This document shows, in pieces, positions 18,946 through 26,480 of a stretch of 64,000 nucleotides of DNA. The translations under genes and the position numbers were made by a program. Positions within the stretch are counted from its first letter, which is position 1, and every line of letters starts with the position of its first letter. The DNA is from Nocardia tengchongensis. Lineage in GTDB: Bacteria > Actinomycetota > Actinomycetes > Mycobacteriales > Mycobacteriaceae. A model generated the notes under the pieces. The model saw only the letters and a list, made by a program, of their open reading frames with translations, made no database searches and was not told the DNA's origin. Where the stretch lies: NCBI RefSeq assembly GCF_018362975.1, contig NZ_CP074371.1:7502001-7566000 (forward strand), in the 5' to 3' direction.

Positions 18946-19064
18946 CCCATCGAGGGTAGACGAATTCCTATCCAAGAGAGCGTTTCACCCATGGATCGTC
19001 TACACCCGGGCGGGTGTACTGGAGGCACCGGAACGAACAACCGTCCTGATCCAGGAGGAATCCC

Positions 19065-19751
19065 TTGTCGCACAACGGTATCGACCAGAACCCCCGCACG
19101 GCCCTGGTCGTGGTCGCCCACCACCGCTCCGATTCGCTGACCGAACACCTGGCCGCCCGCACCGTCACCCGCCTGGAAGCCGACGGCTACCGCGTCGACC
19201 TGCTGGATCTGCGCGCCGAGGGCTTCGACCCGCGCATGACCGAGGCCGACGAGCCGGACTGGGGCAACCGCGAGAAGACCTACTCCCCCGAGGTCCACGA
19301 GCACATGGAGCGCATCTTCGCCGCCGAGGTGGTGATCGCGGTCTTCCCCGTCTACTGGGCGAGCCTGCCCGCGCTGCTCAAGGGCTGGATCGACCGCGTG
19401 TGGAACTATGGATTCGCCTACGGCCGCAGCAAGCCTCGCCTGGCGGGCAAGCGGATGCTGTGGCTCGGCCTGGCCGGGATGGCCGCGGGCGACCCGCTGG
19501 TCGACTTCCTCCAGCAGAGCCTGGAAGGCCAGCTCAATCTGGGAATCGCCTACTATTGCGGCTTCTCGCACTCGGCCGTCGGACTGCTGCCCGATGCCGA
19601 GGAGCGTCGTCAGCGCATGGACGCGGACGGGCAGCTGCGCATCGACGCGGCCACCGCCGGCGTCGAGCGCGTGGCCCAGTACGCCGATCTGGAGCGCCGG
19701 GCCGACGCGTTCGTGACGAACTTCCTGGCCGCCGAACCGGTTCCGGTCTAG
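19065..19751 (+). CDS. NAD(P)H oxidoreductase, flavodoxin-like fold
   Basis: A 228-residue member of the MdaB/KefF/NQO quinone reductase group. It shows an N-terminal nucleotide-phosphate loop region (VVVAHHRSDSLT) and the conserved FPVYWASLPALLKGWIDRVW active-site stretch. The TTG start is supported by AGGAGGAA about 7 bases upstream. It faces the AraC regulator, which suggests induction by a quinone or electrophile. Its stop codon overlaps the stop codon of the convergent purC. Confidence 0.88.
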   Translation: MSHNGIDQNPRTALVVVAHHRSDSLTEHLAARTVTRLEADGYRVDLLDLRAEGFDPRMTEADEPDWGNREKTYSPEVHEHMERIFAAEVVIAVFPVYWASLPALLKGWIDRVWNYGFAYGRSKPRLAGKRMLWLGLAGMAAGDPLVDFLQQSLEGQLNLGIAYYCGFSHSAVGLLPDAEERRQRMDADGQLRIDAATAGVERVAQYADLERRADAFVTNFLAAEPVPV

Positions 19752-20578
19752 ACGCCGTTCCAGGTGTTGCCGGTGATGAGTTCGTAGGCCTGCACGTACT
19801 TCTGGCGGGTCACGTCGATGATCTCGGCGGGGATCTCGGGGCCCGGGTACTCCTTGTTCCAGCCGGTGGAGGTGGACCAGTCGCGCACGAACTGCTTGTC
19901 GAACGACTTCTGCGGGCGGCCGGGCTCGTAGTCGTCGGCGGGCCAGAAGCGCGACGAGTCGGAGGTGAGCACCTCGTCGCCGACGGTGAGAACGTCTCCG
20001 TCCCAACCCAGTTCGATCTTCGTGTCGGCGATGATGACGCCGTTGGCGGCGGCGTGATCCGCGCCGCGCGAGTACATCTCGAGGGTCAGGTCGCGCAGCT
20101 TCTCGGCGACCTCCTTGCCCTCCTGGTTCACCACGTCGTCGAAGCTGATCGGCTCGTCGTGGCCCTCGTCGGCCTTGGTGGTGGGGGTGAAGATGGGTTC
20201 GGGCAGCTTGTCGCCGTCGCGCAGGCCCGGGGGCAGCGCGATGCCGGACACGGTGCCGGTGCGGTTGTACTCGGCCAGGCCGCCGCCGGTCAGGTAGCCG
20301 CGGGCGATGCACTCCACCTTCACCATCCGCAGCGGCTTGACCCGCACCCCGCGGCCCGCGAACTCGGCGGGCACGTCGGTGGTGGACAGGATGTGGTTGG
20401 GCACGTCGGAGAAGAACCCGAACCACCAGTTCGACAGCTGGGTGAGCAGCGCGCCCTTGTCGGGGATCGGGGTCGGCAGCACCACGTCGTACACCGACAC
20501 TCGGTCGGATGCGACCAGGATCAGCGAATCGCCGTCCTCGTACAGGTCGCGCACCTTACCGGCGTGGATGTGCTTCAA
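19748..20578 (-). CDS. purC: Phosphoribosylaminoimidazole-succinocarboxamide synthase (SAICAR synthase)
   Basis: A 276-residue PurC of the purine pathway, joining CAIR and aspartate with ATP. The N-terminal GKVRDLYEDGD is the nucleotide-binding loop; SDRVSVYDVVLPTPIPDKG, RPLRMVKVECIARGY-type segment, IADTKIELG and TSDSSRFW are family signatures. The TTG start at 20578 is set by GAGGAGG about 6 bases upstream. The gene stands alone on the minus strand, divergent from pepN. Confidence 0.95.
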   Translation of the reverse strand: MKHIHAGKVRDLYEDGDSLILVASDRVSVYDVVLPTPIPDKGALLTQLSNWWFGFFSDVPNHILSTTDVPAEFAGRGVRVKPLRMVKVECIARGYLTGGGLAEYNRTGTVSGIALPPGLRDGDKLPEPIFTPTTKADEGHDEPISFDDVVNQEGKEVAEKLRDLTLEMYSRGADHAAANGVIIADTKIELGWDGDVLTVGDEVLTSDSSRFWPADDYEPGRPQKSFDKQFVRDWSTSTGWNKEYPGPEIPAEIIDVTRQKYVQAYELITGNTWNGV

Positions 20579-20736
20579 CGGTCCTCCTCGTGCTGGGCGG
20601 TAGCTGCCGCCGCCCAGCCTAGTGGGTGGCCCCGCCCGCATCCGACACGCCCAACCGCCGCCGGACGGACATGGCAAGCTGGGCTGCGGCGGGTTCATCC
20701 CGCACGGCACAGTTCTCCGAGAGCTAAGGAGCCTCC

Positions 20737-23328
20737 TTGTCCGCACCGAATCTCACCCGCGAGCAGGCCATCGAACGCGCTGCCACGGTCCAGGTGGAGA
20801 ACTACACGGTCGAATTGGACCTGACCGGCCAGCCCACCAGCGCCGACGCGCCTCGCAGTGAGACCTTCCACTCGAAGGCGACGGTGACCTTCACCGCGAC
20901 GCCGGGTGCGCAGACCTTCATCGACTTCGTGGGCGCGGGCCTGCGCTCGGCCGTCCTCAACGGCGTCGCCCTCGACGTGAGCGGCTACGACGAGGAGCAG
21001 GGTCTCACCCTGCCGAACCTGGCCGCGAGCAACGAGCTGGTCGTCGAGGCCGACGGCGAGTACTCGAACACCGGTGAGGGCCTGCACCGCTTCGTCGACC
21101 CCACCGACAACAAGGTGTACCTGTACTCGCAGTTCGAAACCGCCGACTGCAAGCGCATGTTCGCCTGCTTCGACCAGCCCGATCTCAAGGCCACCTACGA
21201 CATGGTCGTGACCGCGCCGCAGGACTGGGAGGTCATCTCCAACGGGGCCGTCACCGACACCCACCAGCTGGGCGCGGTCGTCCGCCACACCTTCGCCACC
21301 ACCCCGCGAATGAGCACCTACCTGGTCGCCCTCATCGCCGGCCCGTACGCGAAATGGACCGACTCCTACCGTGATTCGCACGGCGAGATCCCACTCGGCA
21401 TCTACTGCCGCGCCTCGCTGGCCGAATTCATGGACCACGAACGGCTTTTCACCGAGACCAAGCAGGGTTTCGGCTTCTATCACACCAATTTCGGTGTGCC
21501 CTATGCCTTCGGCAAGTACGACCAGCTGTTCGTGCCCGAATTCAATGCCGGCGCCATGGAGAACGCGGGCGCGGTCACCTTCCTCGAAGACTATGTCTTC
21601 CGCTCCAAGGTGACCCGCGCGTCCTACGAGCGCCGCTGCGAGACCGTGCTGCACGAGATGGCGCACATGTGGTTCGGCGACCTGGTCACCATGAAGTGGT
21701 GGGACGACCTGTGGCTGAACGAGTCGTTCGCGACCTTCGCCTCGGTGCTGTGCCAGGTCGGCGCGACCGAATACACCAACGCCTGGACCACTTTCGCGAA
21801 TGTCGAGAAGTCGTGGGCGTACCGGCAGGACCAGCTGCCCTCGACCCACCCGATCGCGGCCGACATCCCCGACCTGGCCGCCGTCGAGGTCAACTTCGAC
21901 GGAATCACCTACGCCAAGGGCGCATCCGTACTCAAGCAGCTGGTGGCCTACGTCGGCGAGGAGCCGTTCCTGGCGGGTCTGCGCGACTACTTCACCGAAC
22001 ACGCCTACGGCAACGCCACCTTCGACGACCTGGTGGGCGCGCTGGAGAAGGCGTCCGGGCGCGACCTGTCCGACTGGGGCGCGCAGTGGCTCAAAACCAC
22101 CGGCCTCAATATCCTGCGCCCCGACTTCACCGTCGACGCGGCCGGCAACTTCGCGTCCTTCGCGGTGGTGCAGGACGGTGCGGAGCCCGGCGCGGGTGAG
22201 CGGCGCGTGCACCGGCTCGCCATCGGCATCTACGACGACCTGGACGGAAAGCTGGTGCGCACCAAGCGCGTCGAGCTCGACGTCGACGCCGCCGAGCGCA
22301 CCGAGGTGCCGGAGCTGGTCGGCGTCGGCCGCGGCAAGCTGGTGCTGGTCAACGACGACGACCTCACCTACTGCTCGGTCCGCCTGGACACCGACTCGCT
22401 CGACACCGTGGTGGCGCGCATCGCCGACATCGCCGAACCGCTGCCGCGCACCCTGGCCTGGTCGGCCGCCTGGGAGATGACCCGGCAGGCGGAGATGAAG
22501 GCCCGCGACTTCGTGGCGCTGGTGCAGCGCGGCGTCGGCGCAGAAACCGAGATCGGCGTCGTGCAGCGGCTTCTCATGCAGGCCAACACCGCGCTCGGCG
22601 CGTACGCCGACCCGGAGTGGGCACGCACCGAGGGCTGGCCCGCCTACGCGGACCGGCTACTGGAGCTCGCCCGCGCCGCGGGTGCGGGCTCGGACCACCA
22701 GCTGGCGTTCGTCAACGCGCTCACCGGTTCGCTGCTGTCCCCGCAGCACGTACAGGTGCTGCGGCAGCTGCACGCCGAGGATCCCGAAGGTGCGGGCCTG
22801 CCCGGCCTGACCGTCGACACCGACCTGCGCTGGCGGATCACCCAGGCTCTCGCCGCCGCCGGAGCCATCGACTCCGACGGTGTCGAAACCCCGCTCATCG
22901 ACGCGGAACTCGCCCGCGACGACACCGCCGCGGGCCGCCGCCAGGCCGCCGCCGCCTCGACCGCCCGCCCGCAGGCCGCGGTCAAGGAATCGGCGTGGGA
23001 CACCGTCATGGGTGACGACACGGTGCCCAACATCACCGCGCGCGCCATCGTCGCGGGCTTCGCCCCGGCCGGTCAGGCCGAGCTGCTCAGCCCGTACGTG
23101 GAGCGCTACTTCGCCGATATCGCGTCGGTGTGGGAGCGCCGCTCCAGCGAGGTCGCCCAGACCGTCGTCGTCGGGCTCTACCCGCACTGGGCCGTCACCG
23201 ACGAGGCGGTCGCGGTGGCCGACAAGTTCCTCGGCGGCGACCACCCGCCGGCCCTGCGCCGCCTGGTGGTCGAGGGCAAGGCGGGCATCGAACGCTCGCT
23301 GCGCGCTCGCGCGTTCGACCGCGGCTAG
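20737..23328 (+). CDS. pepN: Aminopeptidase N (M1 family)
   Basis: An 863-residue M1 metallo-aminopeptidase, the usual length for actinobacteria. The substrate-anchoring GAMEN is at residues 272-276, the zinc motif HEMAH at 306-310, and the third ligand is Glu329 in NESFA; a long alpha-helical C-terminal domain follows. The TTG start has AAGGAG upstream. It is the Rv2467 counterpart in the conserved gene order. A strong hairpin lies just after its stop. Confidence 0.96.
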   Translation: MSAPNLTREQAIERAATVQVENYTVELDLTGQPTSADAPRSETFHSKATVTFTATPGAQTFIDFVGAGLRSAVLNGVALDVSGYDEEQGLTLPNLAASNELVVEADGEYSNTGEGLHRFVDPTDNKVYLYSQFETADCKRMFACFDQPDLKATYDMVVTAPQDWEVISNGAVTDTHQLGAVVRHTFATTPRMSTYLVALIAGPYAKWTDSYRDSHGEIPLGIYCRASLAEFMDHERLFTETKQGFGFYHTNFGVPYAFGKYDQLFVPEFNAGAMENAGAVTFLEDYVFRSKVTRASYERRCETVLHEMAHMWFGDLVTMKWWDDLWLNESFATFASVLCQVGATEYTNAWTTFANVEKSWAYRQDQLPSTHPIAADIPDLAAVEVNFDGITYAKGASVLKQLVAYVGEEPFLAGLRDYFTEHAYGNATFDDLVGALEKASGRDLSDWGAQWLKTTGLNILRPDFTVDAAGNFASFAVVQDGAEPGAGERRVHRLAIGIYDDLDGKLVRTKRVELDVDAAERTEVPELVGVGRGKLVLVNDDDLTYCSVRLDTDSLDTVVARIADIAEPLPRTLAWSAAWEMTRQAEMKARDFVALVQRGVGAETEIGVVQRLLMQANTALGAYADPEWARTEGWPAYADRLLELARAAGAGSDHQLAFVNALTGSLLSPQHVQVLRQLHAEDPEGAGLPGLTVDTDLRWRITQALAAAGAIDSDGVETPLIDAELARDDTAAGRRQAAAASTARPQAAVKESAWDTVMGDDTVPNITARAIVAGFAPAGQAELLSPYVERYFADIASVWERRSSEVAQTVVVGLYPHWAVTDEAVAVADKFLGGDHPPALRRLVVEGKAGIERSLRARAFDRG

Positions 23329-23351
23329 AAAGCACTGCCCAGCAACACCTT

Positions 23352-23401
23352 CCATACGCAACAGCACCTCCCGAACCTTCGAGAGGTGCTGTTGCGTATG
23401 G
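23352..23401. terminator. Strong bidirectional hairpin after pepN
   Basis: Two perfect 19-base arms (23352-23370 and 23383-23401) with a 12-base loop. It sits between pepN (+) and the tiny peptide gene ending at 23414 (-), so it should stop transcription from both sides. Its position supports the idea that something is indeed transcribed from the minus strand here. Confidence 0.85.
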
Positions 23402-23413
23402 GGGTTCGGCCCG

Positions 23414-23548
23414 CTACCAGATCTGGGTGGGGTTGCACCCGACCCAGTTCGCCGAGATCGTGCACATCGACGTGATGCCCAGCAGCTTCAACAGGGCGGC
23501 GGCCAGGCTGCCGACATCACTGCCGGTGGAGGTGGCGACGAAGGTCAT
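23414..23548 (-). CDS. 44-residue Ser/Thr/Cys-containing peptide, RiPP-precursor-like or small hydrophobic protein
   Basis: Starts MTFVATSTGSDVGSL, has a short hydrophobic helix (LAAALLKLLGI), and ends with a Thr/Ser/Cys segment, GITSMCTISANWVGCNPTQIW, shown here only as a description of the tail in two cysteine-containing parts: ITSMCTIS and NWVGCNPTQIW. ATG 23548 has AGAGGA 8 bases upstream, better than most genes here; a TAATCT -10-like hexamer is at 23584-23589 on the minus strand. A hairpin follows the stop. Two Cys with upstream Ser/Thr recall lanthipeptide cores, but no modification enzyme gene is in the window. It could also be a small membrane or regulatory peptide. Confidence 0.55.
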   Translation of the reverse strand: MTFVATSTGSDVGSLAAALLKLLGITSMCTISANWVGCNPTQIW

Positions 23549-23656
23549 GCTGTGTCCTCTCTCGAATTTCCCGACCGCACAGCAGATTAGGGCCTCGAAA
23601 CCCTCGCTCTGAAGACCAACGAACCGGTGCCCCCGAACCCTGGGGCGCGGATTCCC

Positions 23657-23686
23657 GCTGCTGGGAGCGGATCTGCCCACAGCAGC
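23657..23686. promoter_or_regulatory. Inverted repeat and possible PopR box upstream of clpP3
   Basis: GCTGCTGGG (23657-23665) pairs with CCCACAGCAGC (23676-23686) apart from one unpaired base. The right half includes TCTGCC-CAC-AGCAGC, which matches the first half of the PopR box I recall from Streptomyces (TCTGCC-N3-GGCAGA) fully and the second half at four of six bases. It lies about 40-70 bp before the clpP3 start, where an activator or repressor would bind. Confidence 0.4.
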
Positions 23687-23727
23687 ATGGCGAGACTCAC
23701 ACGGCCCGGCTGCGGCACCGTGAAGGC

Positions 23728-24330
23728 ATGGCAGACAACAAGACTCCGATGTTCAACTGGAGCACCAGGGAGCAGCTCTTCGCCCGCCGCGTGCTGGTGC
23801 TGGACGGTGGGCTCGACGACGACAACGGCACGCTGCTGATGACCCAGATGCTGACGCTGGCGGCCGAGGATCCGGAGGCGGGGATCTCGCTGTGGATCCA
23901 CTCCCCCGGCGGCTCGGTGCCGGCCATGCTCGCCATCCGCGACGTGATGCGCCTGGTGCCGTGCCCGGTGTCGACGCTGGCGCTCGGATTGTCGTGCAGC
24001 GCCGGACAATTCCTGCTCTCGGCGGGCACGCCCGGCCACCGCTACGCCCTGCCGCACGCTCGCATCCTCATGCATCAGGGTTCGGCGGGCATCGGCGGCA
24101 GCGCGGTCGAGGTGGAGGTGCAGGCCGACGACCTGCGCTACACCGTGCAGACGGTGCTCGGCCTGATCGCCGCCGACACCGGCCAGCCCTACGACCAGGT
24201 CTTCGAGGACTCGCTGCACGACCGCTGGTTCACCGCGGAACAGGCCCGCGAGTACGGCTTCATCGACCACATCGTGGACTCCTTCCACCAGGTGGTCCCG
24301 GCGCGACAGAAACTGGGGATCTCGGCATGA
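23728..24330 (+). CDS. clpP3: ClpP-family serine protease, ClpP3-like, intact triad
   Basis: A 200-residue ClpP protease subunit. The catalytic triad is complete: Ser91 in LSCSAGQ, His116 in ILMHQGSAG, Asp165 in LHDRWF. The N-terminal axial-loop region and SPGGSV loop are present. Its stop overlaps the start of the next clpP gene (ATGA), so the two subunits are translated in step and probably form a mixed ring. The genome should also carry the usual clpP1P2 elsewhere; this pair with a nearby PopR-like regulator corresponds to the clpP3P4 system of Streptomyces. Confidence 0.87.
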   Translation: MADNKTPMFNWSTREQLFARRVLVLDGGLDDDNGTLLMTQMLTLAAEDPEAGISLWIHSPGGSVPAMLAIRDVMRLVPCPVSTLALGLSCSAGQFLLSAGTPGHRYALPHARILMHQGSAGIGGSAVEVEVQADDLRYTVQTVLGLIAADTGQPYDQVFEDSLHDRWFTAEQAREYGFIDHIVDSFHQVVPARQKLGISA

Positions 24331-24914
24331 GCACCTACACGATTCCGAACGTCATCACCCGCGACCCGCGCGGCGAACGGATCATGGACGTCTACTCACA
24401 CCTGCTCAGCGAACGCATCGTCTACCTGGGCACCCCCATCGACTCCGGCGTCGCCAACGCCCTGATCGCCCAACTGCTGCACCTGGACGCGGAGAGCCCC
24501 GGTCAGGACATCAACCTCTACATCAACTGCGAGGGCGGCGAACTGCCCGCCATGCTCGCCATCTACGACACCATGCAGCACATCTCGTCACCGGTGGTCA
24601 CCACCTGCGTCGGCCAGGCCATCGCGGTCGGCGCGGTGCTGCTGGCCGGCGGCGCGCCGGGCCGCCGCAACGTGCTGCCGCACTCCCGAATCGTCCTGCA
24701 CCAGCCCGCGATCCGAGGCCAGGGCACCATCCCCGACCTGATCCTGCAAGCCGACGAAATCGTCCGCATGCGCGCCCAGATCGAAGCCATCCTGGCCCTC
24801 CACACCGGCCAATCCGCCGAAACCCTGCGCCGCGACACTGACCGCGACCGCGTCTTCACCGCCGAAACCGCGATCGACTACGGCCTGGCCGACCAACTGC
24901 TGGGCGCACGCTGA
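24327..24914 (+). CDS. clpP4: ClpP-family subunit, ClpP4-like, catalytic Ser replaced by Ala
   Basis: A 195-residue ClpP homologue. The His (His125 in VLHQPA) and Asp (Asp174 in DRDRVF) of the triad are kept, but the nucleophile segment reads GQAIAVGA where the family has GQAASxGA: the serine position is Ala100 (codon GCG at 24624-24626). It should therefore be non-proteolytic by itself, like ClpR subunits of plastids and cyanobacteria, and act as a structural or regulatory ring with ClpP3. No frameshift or damage is seen otherwise. Confidence 0.87.
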   Translation: MSTYTIPNVITRDPRGERIMDVYSHLLSERIVYLGTPIDSGVANALIAQLLHLDAESPGQDINLYINCEGGELPAMLAIYDTMQHISSPVVTTCVGQAIAVGAVLLAGGAPGRRNVLPHSRIVLHQPAIRGQGTIPDLILQADEIVRMRAQIEAILALHTGQSAETLRRDTDRDRVFTAETAIDYGLADQLLGAR

Positions 24915-24926
24915 CCACGCTGACCG

Positions 24927-24986
24927 CCGTCACCTCGTTCATGGCGATGGAAGACCCCGCCTCCGAACCATCGCGCGAGGTGACGG
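24927..24986. terminator. Nested hairpin between clpP4 and popR
   Basis: Outer arms CCGTCACCTCG (24927-24937) and CGAGGTGACGG (24976-24986) are perfect; inner arms CGATGG (24945-24950) and CCATCG (24968-24973) continue the stem. It lies between convergent genes and can end both. Confidence 0.65.
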
Positions 24987-25099
24987 TGACCGGCACCGGT
25001 CAGATCGAATTGTCCTGCTCGACAACGCTGCACCGAGTCGCCGCCCGGTCCGGCGCGTCTCAGGTCCCCGCCGTCAGGTCAGGCGGCCAGTTGCGTGAG

Positions 25100-25522
25100 T
25101 CAGGCAGCGAGCGACAGCATGACCCGGCCCGCGTAGCGCTGCGGGACCACGGGCGGTGCGGCCGCGACGCGACGCGTGCGCAGCATGTCCTCGGCGACCT
25201 GATGGGTGAGTCCGCCCACGCTGGTACCCAGAGCTCCCGCCAGCGCGGCGATCATCTCGCTCGACGGTTCCTTGCGGCCACGCTCGACTTCGGACAGGTA
25301 CTGCGGCGAGATACCAGCGCGCCCAGCGGTTTCGGTGAGCTTCTCGCCCAGATCCAGTCGCATGGAGCGCAACCGCTCGCCGAGGGCCTCGCGCCACAGC
25401 GGCTCCGGTCCGGAGGTCCGGGCCGGGGCGATCGCCGGCGCCGGCGGCGTTCCGCGTCGAACCGGCCGGGCCGATTCCTCGAGGCCACCGGGAAGGGCTT
25501 TCAAACGCGGATGCTCGGACAT
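25100..25522 (-). CDS. popR: PopR/ClgR-like XRE regulator with C-terminal Leu-Ala-Ala
   Basis: A 140-residue DNA-binding protein. The helix-turn-helix is in residues 43-105, with the ClgR/PopR signature YLSEVERGRKEPSSEM. The N-terminal 40 residues are a disordered Pro/Arg-rich arm. The protein ends RVMLSLAA; in Streptomyces, PopR and ClgR end in two alanines and are degraded by ClpP1P2, and the LAA end equals the ssrA tag end. It is convergent with clpP3P4, whose promoter region it probably controls. When the main Clp protease is limiting, it would accumulate and switch on clpP3P4. Confidence 0.8.
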   Translation of the reverse strand: MSEHPRLKALPGGLEESARPVRRGTPPAPAIAPARTSGPEPLWREALGERLRSMRLDLGEKLTETAGRAGISPQYLSEVERGRKEPSSEMIAALAGALGTSVGGLTHQVAEDMLRTRRVAAAPPVVPQRYAGRVMLSLAA

Positions 25523-25599
25523 ACCCCGAGCGTAAAGTCCGGCGGCCCGCCCGCGCGCCCCGATCTGCTGAGAGCGAACTCGCCCTCGCGCAAAACAAA

Positions 25600-25625
25600 G
25601 GGACGCCCGGAGCCCCGGACGTCCC
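25600..25625 (-). terminator. Hairpin after the DUF5130 gene
   Basis: Stem GGGACG-C-CCGG / CCGG-A-CGTCCC with one mismatch and an AGCC loop, 22 bp downstream of the DUF5130 stop on the minus strand. Confidence 0.65.
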
Positions 25626-25647
25626 TCGGAGTGTTTACAGCTGCGGG

Positions 25648-26115
25648 CTAGACCCGGCCGATGGCGGCGGCCATCACGCGCACCGCGGAGACCAGGCCGT
25701 CGATCAGCTCACCCTGACGGAAGGAGCTGGTGGCCGCGGTCGCGCCGAGCTGGCACACCCGGTCGTTGGCGCGCTCGGCGACCTCGTGGCCGGAGCGGAC
25801 CTCGACCGAGCGGGTGTTCGGGTCCACCGCGATCAGGACCGAGCGAGCGGCCTCCGGGGTGGCCGGGAACAGCGCGTCCACGCCGGCGGCGGAGTCGGCG
25901 CCCAGGTCGCCGATGAAGACGTTGAAGCGCACCTTGGTGGCGCGGGTCGCGTCGGTGAGGGCATTGTCCATGAGCAGCCGCTCACGGTCGCTGAACGGCG
26001 CTTCCTTGAAGACGTCGCCGGCCTCGTGCACACCGGACACGCGTCCGCTGGAGGTGACGGCGTAGCCGTGGGGTAGGTCGGCCTCGTTCACCGCGGGCCA
26101 ATTAGAAGTTGCCAC
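25648..26115 (-). CDS. DUF5130 protein (Rv2468c counterpart)
   Basis: A 155-residue protein of unknown function conserved next to pepN in mycolic-acid bacteria. The middle contains VRFNVFIGDLGADSAAGVDAL and LIAVDPNTRSVEVRSGHEVAER, which resemble the TPM-like fold seen in some secreted or membrane-linked proteins; no signal peptide is visible. Its ATG lies inside the 3' end of ctaJ (14-bp overlap), so it is translated with a subunit of the aa3 oxidase. Some role around the respiratory supercomplex is possible but unproven. Confidence 0.8.
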   Translation of the reverse strand: MATSNWPAVNEADLPHGYAVTSSGRVSGVHEAGDVFKEAPFSDRERLLMDNALTDATRATKVRFNVFIGDLGADSAAGVDALFPATPEAARSVLIAVDPNTRSVEVRSGHEVAERANDRVCQLGATAATSSFRQGELIDGLVSAVRVMAAAIGRV

Positions 26116-26380
26116 TTGCCCGGCCTCCGATCAGCTCCGCGTGGGCGGTTTCGATAGCCGCATGGTGCCCATGCGAATCAGCAGTGTCGTGGTGTCCGGA
26201 TCCGGTCACCTCGTCGGTTGCGCTCCACAGCACCGGAGGCTGGGTCCACTTCGCACCGAGTTCGTAGTGTTCCGGCTTCTCGCCGGGCAGCGGCTTGCCG
26301 AGAAACGACAATCCGGCGATCGCCAGATAGATCGCGACCGGGATGCCGACGTAGATCAGCACTGTCTGGAGAATGCTCAC
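26102..26380 (-). CDS. ctaJ: aa3-type cytochrome oxidase accessory subunit CtaJ
   Basis: A 92-residue protein with one N-terminal membrane helix (TVLIYVGIPVAIYLAIAGLS) and the characteristic cytoplasmic stretch HYELGAKWTQPPVLWSA. This matches the small CtaJ subunit of the mycobacterial III2IV2 respiratory supercomplex, whose gene is also beside the DUF5130 gene. The C-terminal third is His-rich and variable. Translation is coupled with the downstream DUF5130 gene. Confidence 0.8.
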   Translation of the reverse strand: MSILQTVLIYVGIPVAIYLAIAGLSFLGKPLPGEKPEHYELGAKWTQPPVLWSATDEVTGSGHHDTADSHGHHAAIETAHAELIGGRASGNF

Positions 26381-26480
26381 GGGCCAACGGTAGTCGATCG
26401 GGTCGTGACTACTACGACCGGTAAGGGTTAGTGCGGCCGTGTCGTGACATTCGCCTTTCGGACCAGCCGGACAGCGCCGA

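Noticed and set aside
23414..25522. Complete RiPP biosynthetic cluster
   Set aside because: Only a possible precursor is present; ClpP proteins and an XRE regulator are not modification enzymes, so no cluster is claimed.
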